Shown here piece by piece: positions 10,201 to 22,896 of a stretch of DNA of 64,000 bases (its first letter is position 1; the number at the start of each line of letters is the position of its first letter). Source of the stretch: Brachypodium distachyon (lineage: Eukaryota; Streptophyta; Magnoliopsida; Poales; Poaceae); contig NC_016133.3 of NCBI RefSeq assembly GCF_000005505.3, forward strand, positions 40,389,237 through 40,453,236, written 5' to 3'. A program made the translations under genes and the position numbers. The notes under the pieces were generated by a model, which made no database searches, was not told the origin of the DNA, and worked only from the letters and a program-made list of their open reading frames with translations.

Positions 10201-13200
10201 TAGAGTGGGAAATAGCTATGGAGAATTATGTTACGGAGTAGTACTACTACTAGTCTACTATTATCATTCAGTAAAACAAAATAGTAAAATAATGTTCTAC
10301 AATTACTGAAATATATGCTTGGAAGGTGTAACAAATTGCTCCTGATTTTCGAATTTCTAAACGTGCAATGTCTCTCTCCATCTATGTCACTGTCAGATAT
10401 ACTTGCACACGCACGGTCGTCAGGTGCCGATTTTTGCGGGCCAAACGCTGCCAGCAGCTGTGGACCCAAGAAAAATGTGTATGGGGAGCCAAAGTAGGGA
10501 AAACAAAGCTATCAGAGAGGCCAAAGCACAAAAAATACACACTTTCTCACGCTAAAAAAAATACACTTTCTCAGTCCGAGCATTAAGTGCTCCAACTTTT
10601 TCTAGGTAGATATGTATCAGTGCGTTTTTTTAGTTGTAGGTACATACATACATAACAAAATTGCGACACTTAATATCGGACTGAAAATAGTTTATAATTA
10701 AATCCAAGTCACTTATTTTCTGACGTAGCAAGTAGCATAAAACATCAGTGATTTCTGCAAGATTATAGATTTGGTGGTTAAACATGCATCTCTTAGACAT
10801 TTGTGGTGCGCCTGAGGGCCGCGAAATATTGAAAATATAAAGCATGACACGGGAACGATATGAATCTGCCGCATTTTCTTACGGCTATTGACTGAGGGAG
10901 TACATCTGGCAACAGTTCTTTTTCCTTTCTTTTTTTCTCTTAGGGCCACCAGGGCTTCCCTTTCCCAGTTCATCGTCTTGCAAAGGCTAAAAATTTATTT
11001 GGCCCGTGCAAGGCCTGGAAAGAAGTAGAGGCGGAATTAGGCAGGCCGTGACGCGGTTGTGGGCTAACCGATTATTTTTACGTACATGGGCCTGTCTTGC
11101 ACTGCGAGTACGGCCTGCAATTCCCACGCCATCACTCATCACGGGCTCAAGTCCTAATGGGCTCCATCCGACTCCCTTTCTTTATCGTCTCCCATAGACC
11201 CTTTCCACCTCGACCTAAAAAAGCTGAACTGAACCATGATCAGATGGAGTTGAAACTTCCGCTCAAAAAAAAAAAGATGGAGTTGAAACCTGATAAAAAG
11301 TGACGCGTTCTCTGTTAGCTACTGTATATTTGTAATGCTCAGATTTGAGATATGTCCGTGTATATCCGTAAGCAAGGTTTAGATTGGCCCCCAACGTACC
11401 AATTCCATGCACGATGCATCTGTTCCTCTGCCCTTGCTCGACAAGGGGCTTTAGTAGTGACTTGCTAGCTAGACAAGGGGCGTGCCAAATAATCTTCACT
11501 AACGTATAGTAGTGACTTGCTAGACAGAGGGAACAAACCAACATGCCGTGGCGGCAGTTTAGAACAAGCGCGACATTATAAATTAACCCCTCAGATCAGT
11601 CTGTCATCTGTACATCGCATGTCCGGGCACAGCAGGATTTAAGTACAACATGCATGCATAGCAATGTGCGTGAACGCAACACACCAGACAAATCACCCAA
11701 TTTTAAAACTGTGCACAAGAGAATGACTGGTTTGCGTATTGTTACTACACAGCACTACCCTGTTCAGTATTCTAGCGATACTTTCTATGTGGTCCATCAG
11801 GAACAGCTGGGAAAGCAACTGACGATATATTGTACAGCCAACCCAAACAAAACCGGTACTTCGTACAATTTTTTTCCTCCCAAGTCCCAAACGATTGTCT
11901 GTTTGGAGGTCAGAATAAGAAGAGAAAAAAAAGGCATCGGTTTCTTCTCCTTTCCCAGTTCTTTTATCTGTTGATTCTCCCCACCAAACCAAGCCAAAAG
12001 AAAGTAAATTTGTCCGCACGCGTTCTGCGTTCATATATAGTCTGCTTATTTAGATGTTTCTCCGGTAGCCATTGCCATTACCAAACGCCAAATTCTGCGC
12101 ATGCAGGGACCAGCAATTTTCAGACACACGAGGAGCTAGCTATAGCTAGCGTAATCTGAACTCTGAAAAATCAACATGCTTTCACCTGCTGGCCATGTAT
12201 ATGTGCTGGCCTAAACTCCAGCGATGAACACACACTAATACACGGTCACGCGAAAACGTCGAAAAGTAATTCCAGCGTGGACATGCAGGCTTTTCACATT
12301 CCTAACTGCATCACAGAATGAACGTAGGAAATCAGGTCCTACAGGGTTTGCTGCCAAAACATACCAAGCCAATTTGTTGGTTGTTGATCAAAATTTGGTG
12401 TTTGTTTGGATGGTGACCAAATATTTGGCTAGTCAATATCTCATAGCCAACTCTAGTTAATTTTTTGGCCAAAGTTAGCCAATTCATGAGCTAGCAAAAC
12501 TATCACCAATTATACAATGTTTAACTAACAATATATATAAGCCAGAGATGTTCCCAGCCCCAGAGACAACAAACCGATCATGCATATGTAGCAGCATCCA
12601 GCCCACAACTTGATTAGTTAATTAATTGATTTACCATAGGAATATTAGGATTCGAATCCAAAATGTAACTAAGACAGGTTAGGTCTATCCGTCCATCCAT
12701 GCATCTATTCATATTCCAATGGAGACATCACGAATTTCTCAGAGAGATATGCGTCTCTATCGCAACACACACATACTACTCCACGTACTAGCTTTTTTTT
12801 TTCTATCTACCTGGGAGAAGGCATGCATCTTTTGGTCATTCGTTCCGATCAGCCGCACGGCTGGGCGTCGCTCTCGCATGCTCTCGTAGTACCTAAAAGG
12901 GCAGCGATCATGGCCTCTTCTTTTCTCCTCCACCAAGTTTTATTTTCCCTGTGCCTAGGAGCTAGCACTAGGGGGTAGCTAGCTGCTAGGCTTTGTTCTT
13001 TTTAAATCGCCGTGAAGGCTGATCTCTTTTCTTTTCAGTCTCGCGCGCTCGCTTAATTGGTCTGCCTTTGCAGGCTGTGGACCAGCTGAAATCTTTCATT
13101 TATAAGGACTCCTGATTGATTGTCTTAGCACTGAAAGTTCTTCAAAAGTAAAACAGAGAAAATTAGGAAAATAAAAGGCATGCCCTGTATATTAACTTGA

Positions 13201-16200
13201 GAGTACCATGCATGAGCAGAGGAGTTCTCGTTGGAATCGGTGTGCATATAAATAGTCTGAAAGTTCCAAATATGAGTATGCGAGGAATGATCAGGTGGTG
13301 TCTAACACAATTACTCTTCTGGTGGTTTTATTTAACACAGATACTTAACCAAGAAGAACTAGGAGTAGTACTGCCATCCAAAGATATGGGATAACCTTTA
13401 CAGCGGCGACTGATTCAGAAACTCGCAGTGGTGGTACGTGCATAATGATGTCCCTAGCTAGCTAGCTCTACTAGGTTCCGACCGCGCCTTTTCGCTTTAC
13501 TTTACCCCCGGCCGATTCACCAATCACAATAGTAAAGTTGAGATTAATCTCTGATTAGACAAGTCCATACTAGCATCATGCTGGAAGATGCATGCTAGGC
13601 AGGCTTATCAATCTCGGAAGGAAAAAAAAAACAATAGTATGGCAAGCACTACTACTGGCTAATCAGATAACCAGGTCGAAAGTGAACCCAATATTCCAGG
13701 TGCGCTTTCTTTTGCAGAGCTAGCTAGCTAGCTACGGCACTCTTGTTCGTAGAGACCAGACCGTGCGCCAACTCTTAACTGGATTCGCTAGGCGTGTAGC
13801 CAGACAACAACATTACAGGCCAGTGCTGGACCACAAACCCACACGAGTGGCGAGCCATAAGCCATAATTAACAATCTTAAGCGTGACTGAGCCTCCTAAA
13901 CTTTTGTGTTCATGCATGGCATAAGATAGTACAGGAGAAGTACTATATACTCGAGCTAGCCGCTTTTTTAAACGCTAGCCAAAATGGTGAAAGGAGAGCA
14001 GGGTGCTGCTACGACGATGGTCCAGCTCCAGCAGCTGGTACGCGGTACAACTGCTTCACATTAATGCCACTGACGATGTTCTTAGTTTTTTTTACAGCAC
14101 GACGTGCATATATAATCAAGGGCAGCCGTGTGATCGGTCGGGGTCGCTTTAACTTTAATCATGCCATGTCTCCAAGCAACTGTACAGGCTGAAAGAGTCG
14201 CCCAAAAGAGTTCACAACACACACAACGGAGAGCAAACACTCTCGATCGTGAGAGTAATTGGCGGTTCAAATAGTTAAATAAATCACACCGTGGCCTTTT
14301 GTCTCGTGCGGTCTCGAAGTAAAGACGAGCGCCTTTTTGATTTAGCAATGAATGGCTCGAAAGGCAGCAGTATCAGCGAGAGTAGAGCTAGGCTAGAACA
14401 AATTTAAACAGGCAAGTTCAGTGGCACAAACACACAAAGCGAGTGAGATCGCTAGCCCTAGCTCGGGGAAATGGGTGCTTTCGGTTGGCGCATTAACGTC
14501 ACCGCACGGGAAAAAAAAGGATGGCCACCATTGATCCGGTCTGGAGGCGGTGGTTGCATGAGTATTCATGAGCTCGGGAAAAAAAGTTTGCGTGAAGTCG
14601 TGAAGATATGGATATATAGACGCTGCAAAAGACCTGTTCGATGGATCCTCGAGTTGGGAAAACGTACCAGTGAATGATGAGTGATCTCGGTTAACTGATG
14701 AATCAATGAACTGAACAATGGTTACTTTTCGTGACTGCTAGTCGCGTCAACGTGCGGCAACCTAGAAATGAAGCTAGCAGCCTAGCATGGCAAGGCCCCT
14801 GGTTTCAGTGCTGGCACCAAATGATCCAAGTGTAATCACTAAATAAGCCCGACCATTTCTCTGATTGATCCGCTTCAGTAACAGAGTCCTCCCAAGGGGT
14901 AACTCTACCAGCCACAGAAACACAACAGTGCACTGGCAGTTATCAAGACAAAAACAACATCATTTCAGTAAGCAGCGTCTGTCATTTTCTTCCGTTAATG
15001 CTAGTACTAACGAAAGCTCGTACTACCTTTTTTCCCCCTTTGTTTGCACTGAATGGAAACAACAGGGGAAGGAAAGAAGAAATTAGGACACATTCCGGTC
15101 GACAATAAGGTCCAATATACTGTTCACTTCAGCTCTGCATGCACGTATGAGAGCCAACGCTGCAAGCAATATACTGGCACCAGTCGAAAACGTGACACAC
15201 GTAGTCATAGGCATCAAAAGTCAGACGGCGACGACCGCAGCAGCTATATTCAACATTAATTTGGAGTACAGTTCTGACAAGATGGCATGACACGTTGTGA
15301 TCGACCAGCTTCCCCTTGTATCATTTACATCCGTGATCAAATATTCTCGAGAGAGAGCCACAGGTAGTTCCCACTGAGCTGCCAGCGTTCCATCCCTTGA
15401 TGACCTGCTCAGCTGGTAATTAAGTCAATTAAGCATCTTACTGACGCGCTATAGTTTGGGGACGGTGAGTGTCATGTCTAGGGCCAGATGTTTCTTCAGA
15501 GTTAGGTCGTATTTACTGGTGTTAAGACGTGCCCCTGCGGTGCAGCCGTGTGATTATTACACTCCCAGCTGAGAGGAGAAAAGCACAAGTTGTACCCATC
15601 TGAACAGCGAAATCAGCTCGGTGTTACTGCAGACAGTGAAAGATTAGGAGTTTGTCTTTTCGAAACACGGGATGAGGATTCCATGCCGCTAGCGATCAAG
15701 CTGTAATATTCTCCTGTATTTTATACATATGGCCGTTGAGAATGTGCTCGAGATCTATATCTACATCACTTTGGCTATTTCCCGTTGTATTTATCGGTCA
15801 CTTCGATCCAATCTAAAAGCCTGAAATACACCTCATCATTTTCATCTGGATTAGGGGGGAAAATCTGAATAATGTCATCAGTGAACACGTGGTCGTACAG
15901 TGATTCGGTGACTACCCAACGCGAATAATGCAACTGTGCGAGCATCTTTTCTTCGTCAATTAAACTAGTTTTTCCCGGGAATCCTATTTCAGTTTTTCTC
16001 TCCGGAACACTGTTTATAGTTGTCTAGGAGATGAACATCTCAGCAGCCAACTCAACATATACTTGCAGAATAGACCGATGATTCAACCAACATATACTTT
16101 TAAACAAAAAAATTTCAAAAGCCGAACATATTTGCTATTTCTGAAATCCATGTTCAACACTAGATCTAGATATAGGCAGATGGTCAGTTGAACAATTATA

Positions 16201-16330
16201 GTGTGCAGACACCTGAACAAATTTTCAAATGTAAAACAATCTAATTTATGTTTGCTAGAAAATCGACATTCATGATCACGGAGCTTACAAGACTTTGGGG
16301 TTCATTTTGAAATGAGATTTTTTTTAGTCA
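10201..16330. other. Intergenic DNA between the two genes
   Basis: About 6 kb holds no frame with convincing coding character, RNA gene or large repeat. It is AT-rich, with simple CTAGCTAGCTAG tracts (for example near 13,456 and 13,720). An orphan Stowaway-like right end (GAGGGAGTA near 10,895) and a possible MITE fragment at about 12,345-12,510 (GTTTGTTTGGATGGTGACCA) are the only element traces I could pick out. Confidence 0.5.
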
Positions 16331-16643
16331 CTTGTGTGTGATCATCACCGGCCATATCAGCCTTCCCCAGTCGGCATCACACGCCGGAATCAGCCATGGT
16401 AACAGCAAGACGAATACTTGCCGGGGACACCACCCCTCTCAGCATCACTTTGTTCGTACTTGGGAGGGAGGAGGAAAAAACCAAGACACGCCAACTCAGG
16501 GCTCATCTCATCTCATCATCTTTCCCCCTTCAGTTTGCCTTTATTTTTTTAGACGATACCTTCTCCTGCCTGGTGACCCAAAGATCTCAGCCACGGGGCC
16601 CACTGCCCGTACTCCCACGCAGCGTGCAGTCGCCGCCTGCGCC

Positions 16644-16650
16644 TATAAAA
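16644..16650 (+). promoter_or_regulatory. TATA box of the 406-residue gene
   Basis: TATAAAA in a GCCTATAAAATCCCC context lies about 180 bases upstream of the ATG at 16,828, so a start near 16,675 would give a leader of roughly 150 bases. This is a classic plant core promoter arrangement. Confidence 0.7.
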
Positions 16651-16827
16651 TCCCCGTCTCCTCCATTCCCAGCCCGTCTCTAGCTGTCCAGCCTCGTACT
16701 CATTCACTCGCTTGTCCATTCAGCCATTACAGCAACCCTCATCTCCTCCTCCAAGCAAAGCATTCCACAACGTACAACGGTACTGCCACAAAGGGGAAGA
16801 AGAGAAGAGATCACGGAGGCGGTTGCA

Positions 16828-18048
16828 ATGGTGGACGTGGACCGCCGGATGGCCGGCCTGTCCCCGGCGGCACACGCGGCGGGACTTCGCCGCCTGTCCA
16901 CGCGCGCCGCGGCGGGGCCCTCGTCCGCGTCCGCGTCGCCGCGCCACGGGCTACACTCCTTCGACGCCCTCGCCGCCGCCGTGCTGTCTCACCTCAGGGC
17001 GTCTGGGGTCGCCGTGCTCCCGGGGCTCACGGACGCCGAGCTGGCCCGGGCCGAGGCCGAGATGGGCTTCGCGTTCCCGCCTGACCTCCGCGCGGTGCTC
17101 GCCATGGGCCTGCCCTCCGGGCCGGGCTTCCCGGACTGGCGGACGCGGGCGGGGCTCCGGGCCGCGTTCGACCTGCCCATCGCGGCGGCGTCGCTCCAGA
17201 TCGCGCGCGGGGCGCTCTGGCCCCGGTGCTGGGGCCCGAGGCCGGCGGACCCCGACCGGGCGCTCCGGCTCGCCCGCTCCGCCATCCGCAGGGCGCCGCT
17301 GCTGGTCCCGCTGTTCGACCGCTGCTTCCTGCCATGCCGCCCCTGCCTCGCCGGGAACCCAGTCTTCTTCGTCACCGACGACCGCGTGCTCTGCTGCGGC
17401 CTCGACATCCTCCACTTCTTCACCCGCGACTCCTCCTTCCAGCCGGCCAACATGGCCCTCCAATCCCCATCCTTCCCGCCGTCTTCAGCGCTCGGCGAGG
17501 CGACGACGCCGTACATGCGGCGCAGCCTCGACGCGGCCTGCGGCGGCAAGCTGGCCCCGCGCTGGATCGAGTTCTGGAGCGACGCCGCGTCCGACCGCCG
17601 CCGCCGCGACTCGTCCTCCTCGGAGGCATCCAACGTGTCCTCCTCGTCCTCCGGGTGCTCGTCGCCGCCGCCGGGGGGGAGGAGGACGAGGACCCCGCAC
17701 TGGGTCGACAGCTACCTGGACAAGCTCGGCTCCGTGCTGAAGAAGGGCGGGTGGAGAGACATGGAGGTGAACGAGATGGTCGAGGTGACGGCCTCGGGCC
17801 TCTTCGACGGCGGCGAGGAAGCGCCGGCGGCGGCGGTGGACGCCGACGCCGTGCTCGACGCGCTCGTGCTCAAGGCCGACCGGTGCTCCGACTCGCTTCG
17901 TCGAGCCGGGTGGAGCGCCGAGGACGTGTCGGACGCGCTCGGGCTCGACCTCCGGAGGTGCAAGGAGCGCTCGCGGCCAGCCGTGCGGATCCCGTCGGAG
18001 ATCGCCGCCAAGGTCGAGCGGCTCGCGCAATCGGTAGCCAGGCCGTGA
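16828..18048 (+). CDS. Conserved plant protein with an SMI1/KNR4-like (SUKH) segment, single exon
   Basis: The gene encodes 406 residues without introns. The start [13 protein letters not shown] is the conserved start of the family that includes Arabidopsis At3g50340 and At5g67020, so the start is secure; the context is GCA ATG G. Residues 67-104 ([24 protein letters not shown], then GFPDW) match the opening of the SMI1/KNR4 fold, in which a helix precedes a conserved Pro-Asp and a Trp. Residues around 183-195 hold clustered Cys and [17 protein letters not shown] Ser-rich linker (about 262-290) leads to a C-terminal helical part (about 350-390). The molecular function is unknown; in yeast Smi1/Knr4 coordinates cell-wall synthesis, and in bacteria SUKH proteins are often toxin immunity proteins, but neither role may be transferred here. 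The gene is very GC-rich, as many single-exon grass genes are, and looks intact. Confidence 0.85.
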   Translation: MVDVDRRMAGLSPAAHAAGLRRLSTRAAAGPSSASASPRHGLHSFDALAAAVLSHLRASGVAVLPGLTDAELARAEAEMGFAFPPDLRAVLAMGLPSGPGFPDWRTRAGLRAAFDLPIAAASLQIARGALWPRCWGPRPADPDRALRLARSAIRRAPLLVPLFDRCFLPCRPCLAGNPVFFVTDDRVLCCGLDILHFFTRDSSFQPANMALQSPSFPPSSALGEATTPYMRRSLDAACGGKLAPRWIEFWSDAASDRRRRDSSSSEASNVSSSSSGCSSPPPGGRRTRTPHWVDSYLDKLGSVLKKGGWRDMEVNEMVEVTASGLFDGGEEAPAAAVDADAVLDALVLKADRCSDSLRRAGWSAEDVSDALGLDLRRCKERSRPAVRIPSEIAAKVERLAQSVARP

Positions 18049-19551
18049 CGTCGCCACCGCCGGAAGCTACTGGCACGGAGCAGCTTGCCGCTTTCTTGAG
18101 AAAAAAAGATCCTTTTTTTTTGTTCTTCTCCTCCTGACTTTTTCACTATAGAAGGAAAGAATACCTGTACTTTAGGCAAGTAAGTAAAAATTAACCCCGT
18201 CATTATGTCATTCATGTGCATGCTGAATTGCGTTCTGCGGATCGCTGAAATGAAATTTGGATCTAGGAAAATGACTAACGGTAATATTGACGGCGACGCA
18301 TTATTATGTCTCTCTCTCTTTCCCTTTTGTTTTTAGATTGGTTGATTTTATTTTTAATCTCACGTTAGGCCTTAGGGACGGTACTTTTGGTCGAATCTTT
18401 GGGAGTCAAGGTGGGTGCCAAACTGCCAATGCCTGCTACTCGTACTAATCTACTGATCTATCGATTCAGTCCCACTAGCAAAGGGATCCCATGTAGTTGC
18501 TGCCCTATTATAGATTACTCCCGTGCAAGATTTAGAAATGATCGAAGAAAAGTCTGTGTTCTTTCCTTGGGAATACTAACGAAATATCCTTCCATCCATT
18601 GGCACTCTATCATTTGAAGATGGGCATCCATTGGCATTTGAAGATAGTCCGTGCCAAGTTTTACTAGTACCCAGCGGGTCTCGCTGTCGAAGTCTCCGAA
18701 ATGAAGACGACGGCGAGACATGAGTGGTTCGTTAGCACTGTCATGCGTGCGCCTGTTCTTTTGCTCGCCCTTTTTAGTTGGGGGCGTGCAGTGCCGGCGA
18801 GGCGAGCCACCACTTTTGCGCGTGTGCCCTCCAAAAAGAACAGACTTGTTGGCTTGTTTCCTTTGCCAAGCGCGCGCGCCGCAGCGGTATCGGGAGCCGC
18901 GCGCTACTGCCTCAGGTTCACTGACGCGAGCGATCAAAAAGGCAACGAACAAACAATCAAGCAAAGTCTGGCCACGGTGCGGCGTGCCGCGTTCACTTCT
19001 CGCGCAGCGCGCTCCGTGTGACAGCTTTGGCCCTTTGGGGGGGCGCCTTCGGTTCATGAATGCCGCAGCGTGCGCTCGCTCCGTGTGCCCGTGCCGTGCA
19101 GCCAGCGCGCGCCATCACGCAAAGCGGCGCCGGCCCGTGGCTAAAGACGAACAGCGACGCGTGACCGGCGGGCACGGCTCCCTCTCAACTCAACCCCGCG
19201 TGTCTCCTCCGACCGAAGTACCCGTGGTCCTGCCACCTGTGTCGTCCGGCTCGGCTCGGCCTCGGCCGGGCTCTTTCCCCCTGGACAGGATGGGAAGAAA
19301 GAGAGCCTGTGCGGTTGGTTGGCCAGCTCGCCGACCGTTGGTTGGATTTGAATGGGACGGCGGTGTTGTGAGAGCAGTCTCCCCGCTCGTCCCATGGCAC
19401 CAGTTTTTAGGAAAAAAGTCTAGCCGCTCTTGATGATGAAACGATTCTTGTCACGTGTCCCCAGACGCAAATTGATTTCCCTCGATCCCGTGCGGCTGCT
19501 CCCGATTTTCTCTCATCCCCTTTCTCCCCCGATGCAATCTGGGCAAAGGGC
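18049..19551. other. 3' flank and GC-rich intergenic DNA
   Basis: The first few hundred bases after the stop are AT-rich and probably contain the 3' untranslated region of the preceding gene. From about 18,770 the sequence becomes GC-rich, with several long but overlapping frames on both strands that show no domain and no codon pattern. I see no gene here. Confidence 0.5.
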
Positions 19552-19680
19552 GGCCGCCTCCGCTCGCCCTCCACCTACTGCAGCACCCCGGCCAGCGGCC
19601 AGCACACCCCGGCCGCCTCCGCTCGCACTCCACCTGCTGCAGCACCCCGGCCGCCTCTGCTCCCAACGGCCAGCGCACCC
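19552..19680 (+). repeat. 59-bp tandem repeat, two full copies and a partial third
   Basis: GGCCGCCTCCGCTCGC recurs at 19,552 and 19,611, followed each time by CCACCT(A/G)CTGCAGCACCCCGGCC, giving a 59-bp period. A shorter third copy begins near 19,649. The tract sits just upstream of the first exon of the Harbinger element and may be part of its leader. Confidence 0.75.
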
Positions 19681-19770
19681 CATCTTCGTTGCCGCCGCCG
19701 TCGAAATCCCCTGCTCCGCTGGCCCTCTCTGCCGCCGCCCACAACCATCATCTCCACCGCCGCCTAATCC

Positions 19771-21117
19771 ATGAGAATGGACCGCAGTAGGGAGAAGGCA
19801 CCCGGAGCACCATTCCTACCTCAGCACTTCAATTCGACCGATGGCAGGCAGCTCCTCCACCAGCAGATCTCTAAGTCAATGGTAAGTAAAATCTCCATAT
19901 TTGGCCCTGTTTGTGTGTTAATCACCATGCTTGTGTGGTCTAGAAGATGCATCTAAAATCAGGGGGAATCATGGTAAATATATATTCTGTTTTGTCTTTG
20001 GATACTATATTTGTTATTGCCAAAACTGACTCAGAAGGGAATTCGGATTTGGGTTCAGTTACAATTTCAGTTCGTAAGTTTCTAATCCAGTGAATGAAAG
20101 TTAATTCCTTACAAATAATCAAATCATATATGAGTTTAGTGTTGTCTTGATTTACCTTACTTGAATAAATTGATGGCAATGCACAATCCGAGTTAAGAAA
20201 ATGGTGAACTTATAAGTAATTTATGTACAATAATCTTTGGAGACAAGTGAATTGCTTTGTATGTTGCTATCTTTGGAGACAAGTGCAGTTAGTCATAATT
20301 TACCTCATTTTAATCGTAGCTTTTGTAGTTGCCTCACTACTTTGTTATAAATTTCAGGCCAATGTATACCCATTCTCCTGATGCTTTGCTAAGTTTGTTA
20401 CAGAATCAACAAACCACACCATTTCGCCCCACTCATCCATCCAATTTCCAATCTCCCCAACAAGGACAACCTAGTATGGAGAATTTCCATTTTGTTGGTG
20501 TTTCCCCACAAATTGGCTCATTTTCAACACCACCACCACCTCCTCACAACAAATCCGGGTCTGCTTCGGCCGAAGTGGCTCCATCGGTTAGAGCTTCTAA
20601 GAGAGAGAAAATACCCTATGTTAATCCTGAAGAGGAACCAGAGTGTAACAGGACGGCACAACGCATGGCTTGGACACTAGAGGAAGAGAGGAGATTAGTA
20701 ATGAGATGTCTTGTCTCAAAGTTTAAATTCTGATTATATGCGCTTGAATTTAGTTGCATGCTGGGAATTACTAATTTAGTTGTTCCCAAATGTAGGCAAG
20801 TGCTTGGTTGGAAAATTCGAATGATCCCATCGACGGGAATAACAAGAAGATCGAAAAGTATTGGGATGACATTGCCGCTTGCTACAACAGTACCACGCCA
20901 AGCATCTAGGCAGGAGCGCCAAAAGGTCATAGAGAGCCAGCAGAGGATGTCCAGCGACAAGGTTGACGCCGCAAGGCTTGCCAAAGAGACAAAGATGCTT
21001 GATGTTTACGAAAAACTGAAATTAGCTGACACAAGTTTGCTCGATGAGGAATCAAAGGCTGCACGTGTGAGGGCATTGGCAAGTATGGAGTTGATATTAT
21101 TTCCTAAAGGAGACTGA
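19771..21117 (+). pseudogene. Harbinger Myb/SANT-like DNA-binding protein gene, broken
   Basis: The protein of this type helps the transposase bind the element ends. Exon 1 (19,771-19,881, start MRMDRSREKAPGAP) ends at a GTAAGT donor. Exon 2 starts after the AG at 20,356-20,357 and holds a Pro/Gln-rich region and the beginning of the SANT-like domain (MAWTLEEERR). Exon 3 starts near 20,796 (ASAWLENSNDPIDGNNKK, then YWDDIAACYNSTTP). The frame is closed by a stop right after NSTTP, and the C-terminal part (QQRMSSDKVDAARLAKETKM, up to 21,117) follows in another frame. The middle part expected for the family, on the order of 100-150 residues, is absent, so an internal deletion is likely. A further frame conflict exists at the start of exon 2. 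Confidence 0.75.
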
Positions 21118-21542
21118 GGTATAAAATCAACCTGTACAATACAAAATTATGGTTGTGCTGCTACTGTAATACTATCTCGCTATTAGAAAACTGTTATGTA
21201 ATGCTATTATTATACTGAAGTGATTTCAGAAATGCATGGGTTCAAACGTACCGTGGTTTAAAAATTGATTTCAGATAACTGCTCTGTACCTTTGCCAAGC
21301 CTATGCATCAGTGTGAATGGATTGTATGCATGCATCAGTGTTGATGCGATTAGTACCCATGTGAATGCGAATTGATGCATCAGTGTGAATGCAAACTGAT
21401 GCACACATACGTGTGTGAACGGATGCCAGATTTCAGAAGTTTAAAGGTGGAATGGATGCATGTACTCATGTCAACTAGCATGTGTGTGTGTGTGTGGGCG
21501 CGCGCAGAGGTAAGTCTCGCACGTCTCTCTCTTCCACACAAC

Positions 21543-22896
21543 ATGTCTCATTCCCCTGATCATCCTGATGACACACATCAAGAAGATGCCGAGGAGGAAG
21601 CCATGGACCCAGCTGACCTGTACACACTAGGTGATTTTTTGGCCGAGGAGGACATGTTGGACTCCTGCGCTGAGGAGCTCGCCGTGAATCTGAAGAGAAA
21701 CATTGATACTATGCAAGCAGGATCTATCAAGACGAGTGGTCCGAAGAGGTACGTGAACAGGCCTCGTGAACTATTCCATCAACATCTAGTGGATGATTAC
21801 TTCTGCGAGAATCCTCTCTATTGCAAGAAAGTTTTCCGCAGAAGATTCCGAATGACAAGACAACTCTTTCTATGTATTGTTAATGCTTTGGGCGAGTGGT
21901 CTCCGTATTTCACGGCAAGGACAGACGCTCTTCACCATCAAGGTCTTTCTCCGCTACAGAAATGTACAGCGACTATTCGCCAATTGGCGTACGGCGCCCC
22001 CGCGGATATGCTCGATGAGTACCTAAAGATCGGCGAGAGTACGGCGATTGAATGCATGCAGAATTTTGTGGAAGGCGTGATTGATATCTTTGGTGCAGAG
22101 TATTTGCGAAGACCCAATACTGAAGATACGGAGCGCTTACTTCATATCAGCGAGAGTCGTGGGTTTCCCGGCATATTAGGAAGCCTTGATTGTATGCACT
22201 GGCATTGGGAGAGATGTCCGGAAGCATGGAAGGGACAGTTTACTCGTGGGGACAAAGGTTTCCCGACACTTATTTTGGAGGCCGTTGCATCACAGGATCT
22301 TTGGGTATGGCATGCCTACTTTGGTGTTGCCGGATCGAACAACGACATCAACGTTCTTAATCAATCACCGTTGTTCGTTGAGCACTTGCGAGGGCAAGCT
22401 CCTAAGGTGAATTATTTTGTCAACGACAAGCAATATCAACATGGTTATTACCTTGTTGATGGAATGTACCCGGAGTGGGCGGCATTCGTGAAGACAATTT
22501 CCCTCCCGCAGACAGAGAAGCACAAATATTTGCCAAACATCAAGAAGGGGCTAGGAAGGACGTGGAACGCGTGTTTGGTGTCTTGCAGGCTCGATTTTCC
22601 ATTATACGTCACCCAGCACGTATGTTTGACCGCGGCGATATTGAAATGTCATGATGGCTTGCATCATTCTTCACAATATGATTGTCGAAAATGAAAAAGA
22701 GAAGGCGATCGATATCATCGATTTGAACGAGATCGCAAGCACGTCGACCGTTGAACCATCGGTATTCACTCATGGTGACATTCCGCAGTTTGCCGAAGTA
22801 CTACGAAGAGATGTTAGCATCCGGAATCGGTCGACTCATAAAGAACTCAAAAGTGATTTGGTTGAGCATATTTGGAGAAATTTTGGACCAAAGTAA
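21543..22896 (+). pseudogene. Harbinger DDE transposase gene, two frameshifts
   Basis: This would catalyse excision and insertion through a DDE nuclease. The likely start is the ATG at 21,543 (MSHSPDHPDD). A long frame covers most of the protein: the helix-turn-helix part (RRRFRMTRQLFLCIVNAL), the first catalytic Asp in GSLDCMHW, the second in GVAGSNNDINVL, and DGMYPEWAAFV. Around 22,527 one base appears to be missing, so the segment holding the catalytic Glu is read in a second frame; near 22,648 another one-base loss moves the end (MMACIILHNMI to IWRNFGPK, stop at 22,896) into a third frame. The element is therefore inactive unless complemented. The frame arithmetic of two single-base losses fits the three observed frames. 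Confidence 0.85.

Larger units (their letters stand above)
19771..22896 (+). mobile_element. PIF/Harbinger DNA transposon, decayed (coding span)
   Basis: Two genes typical of this superfamily lie in the same direction: a Myb/SANT-like DNA-binding protein gene followed by a DDE_Tnp_4 transposase gene. Both are disrupted, so the copy is non-autonomous. The terminal repeats and the 3-bp target duplication could not be located with confidence; a right end near 23,160-23,210 (region with CTAAGAGACACC and GGAAGTGTCTT) is possible because such sequence is common at grass Harbinger ends. The GC-rich 59-bp repeats upstream may belong to it. Confidence 0.8.

Noticed and set aside
16951..18221. Several long frames on both strands overlapping the 406-residue gene
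   Set aside because: They are shadow frames of a GC-rich coding exon; only the 16,828 frame has family similarity.
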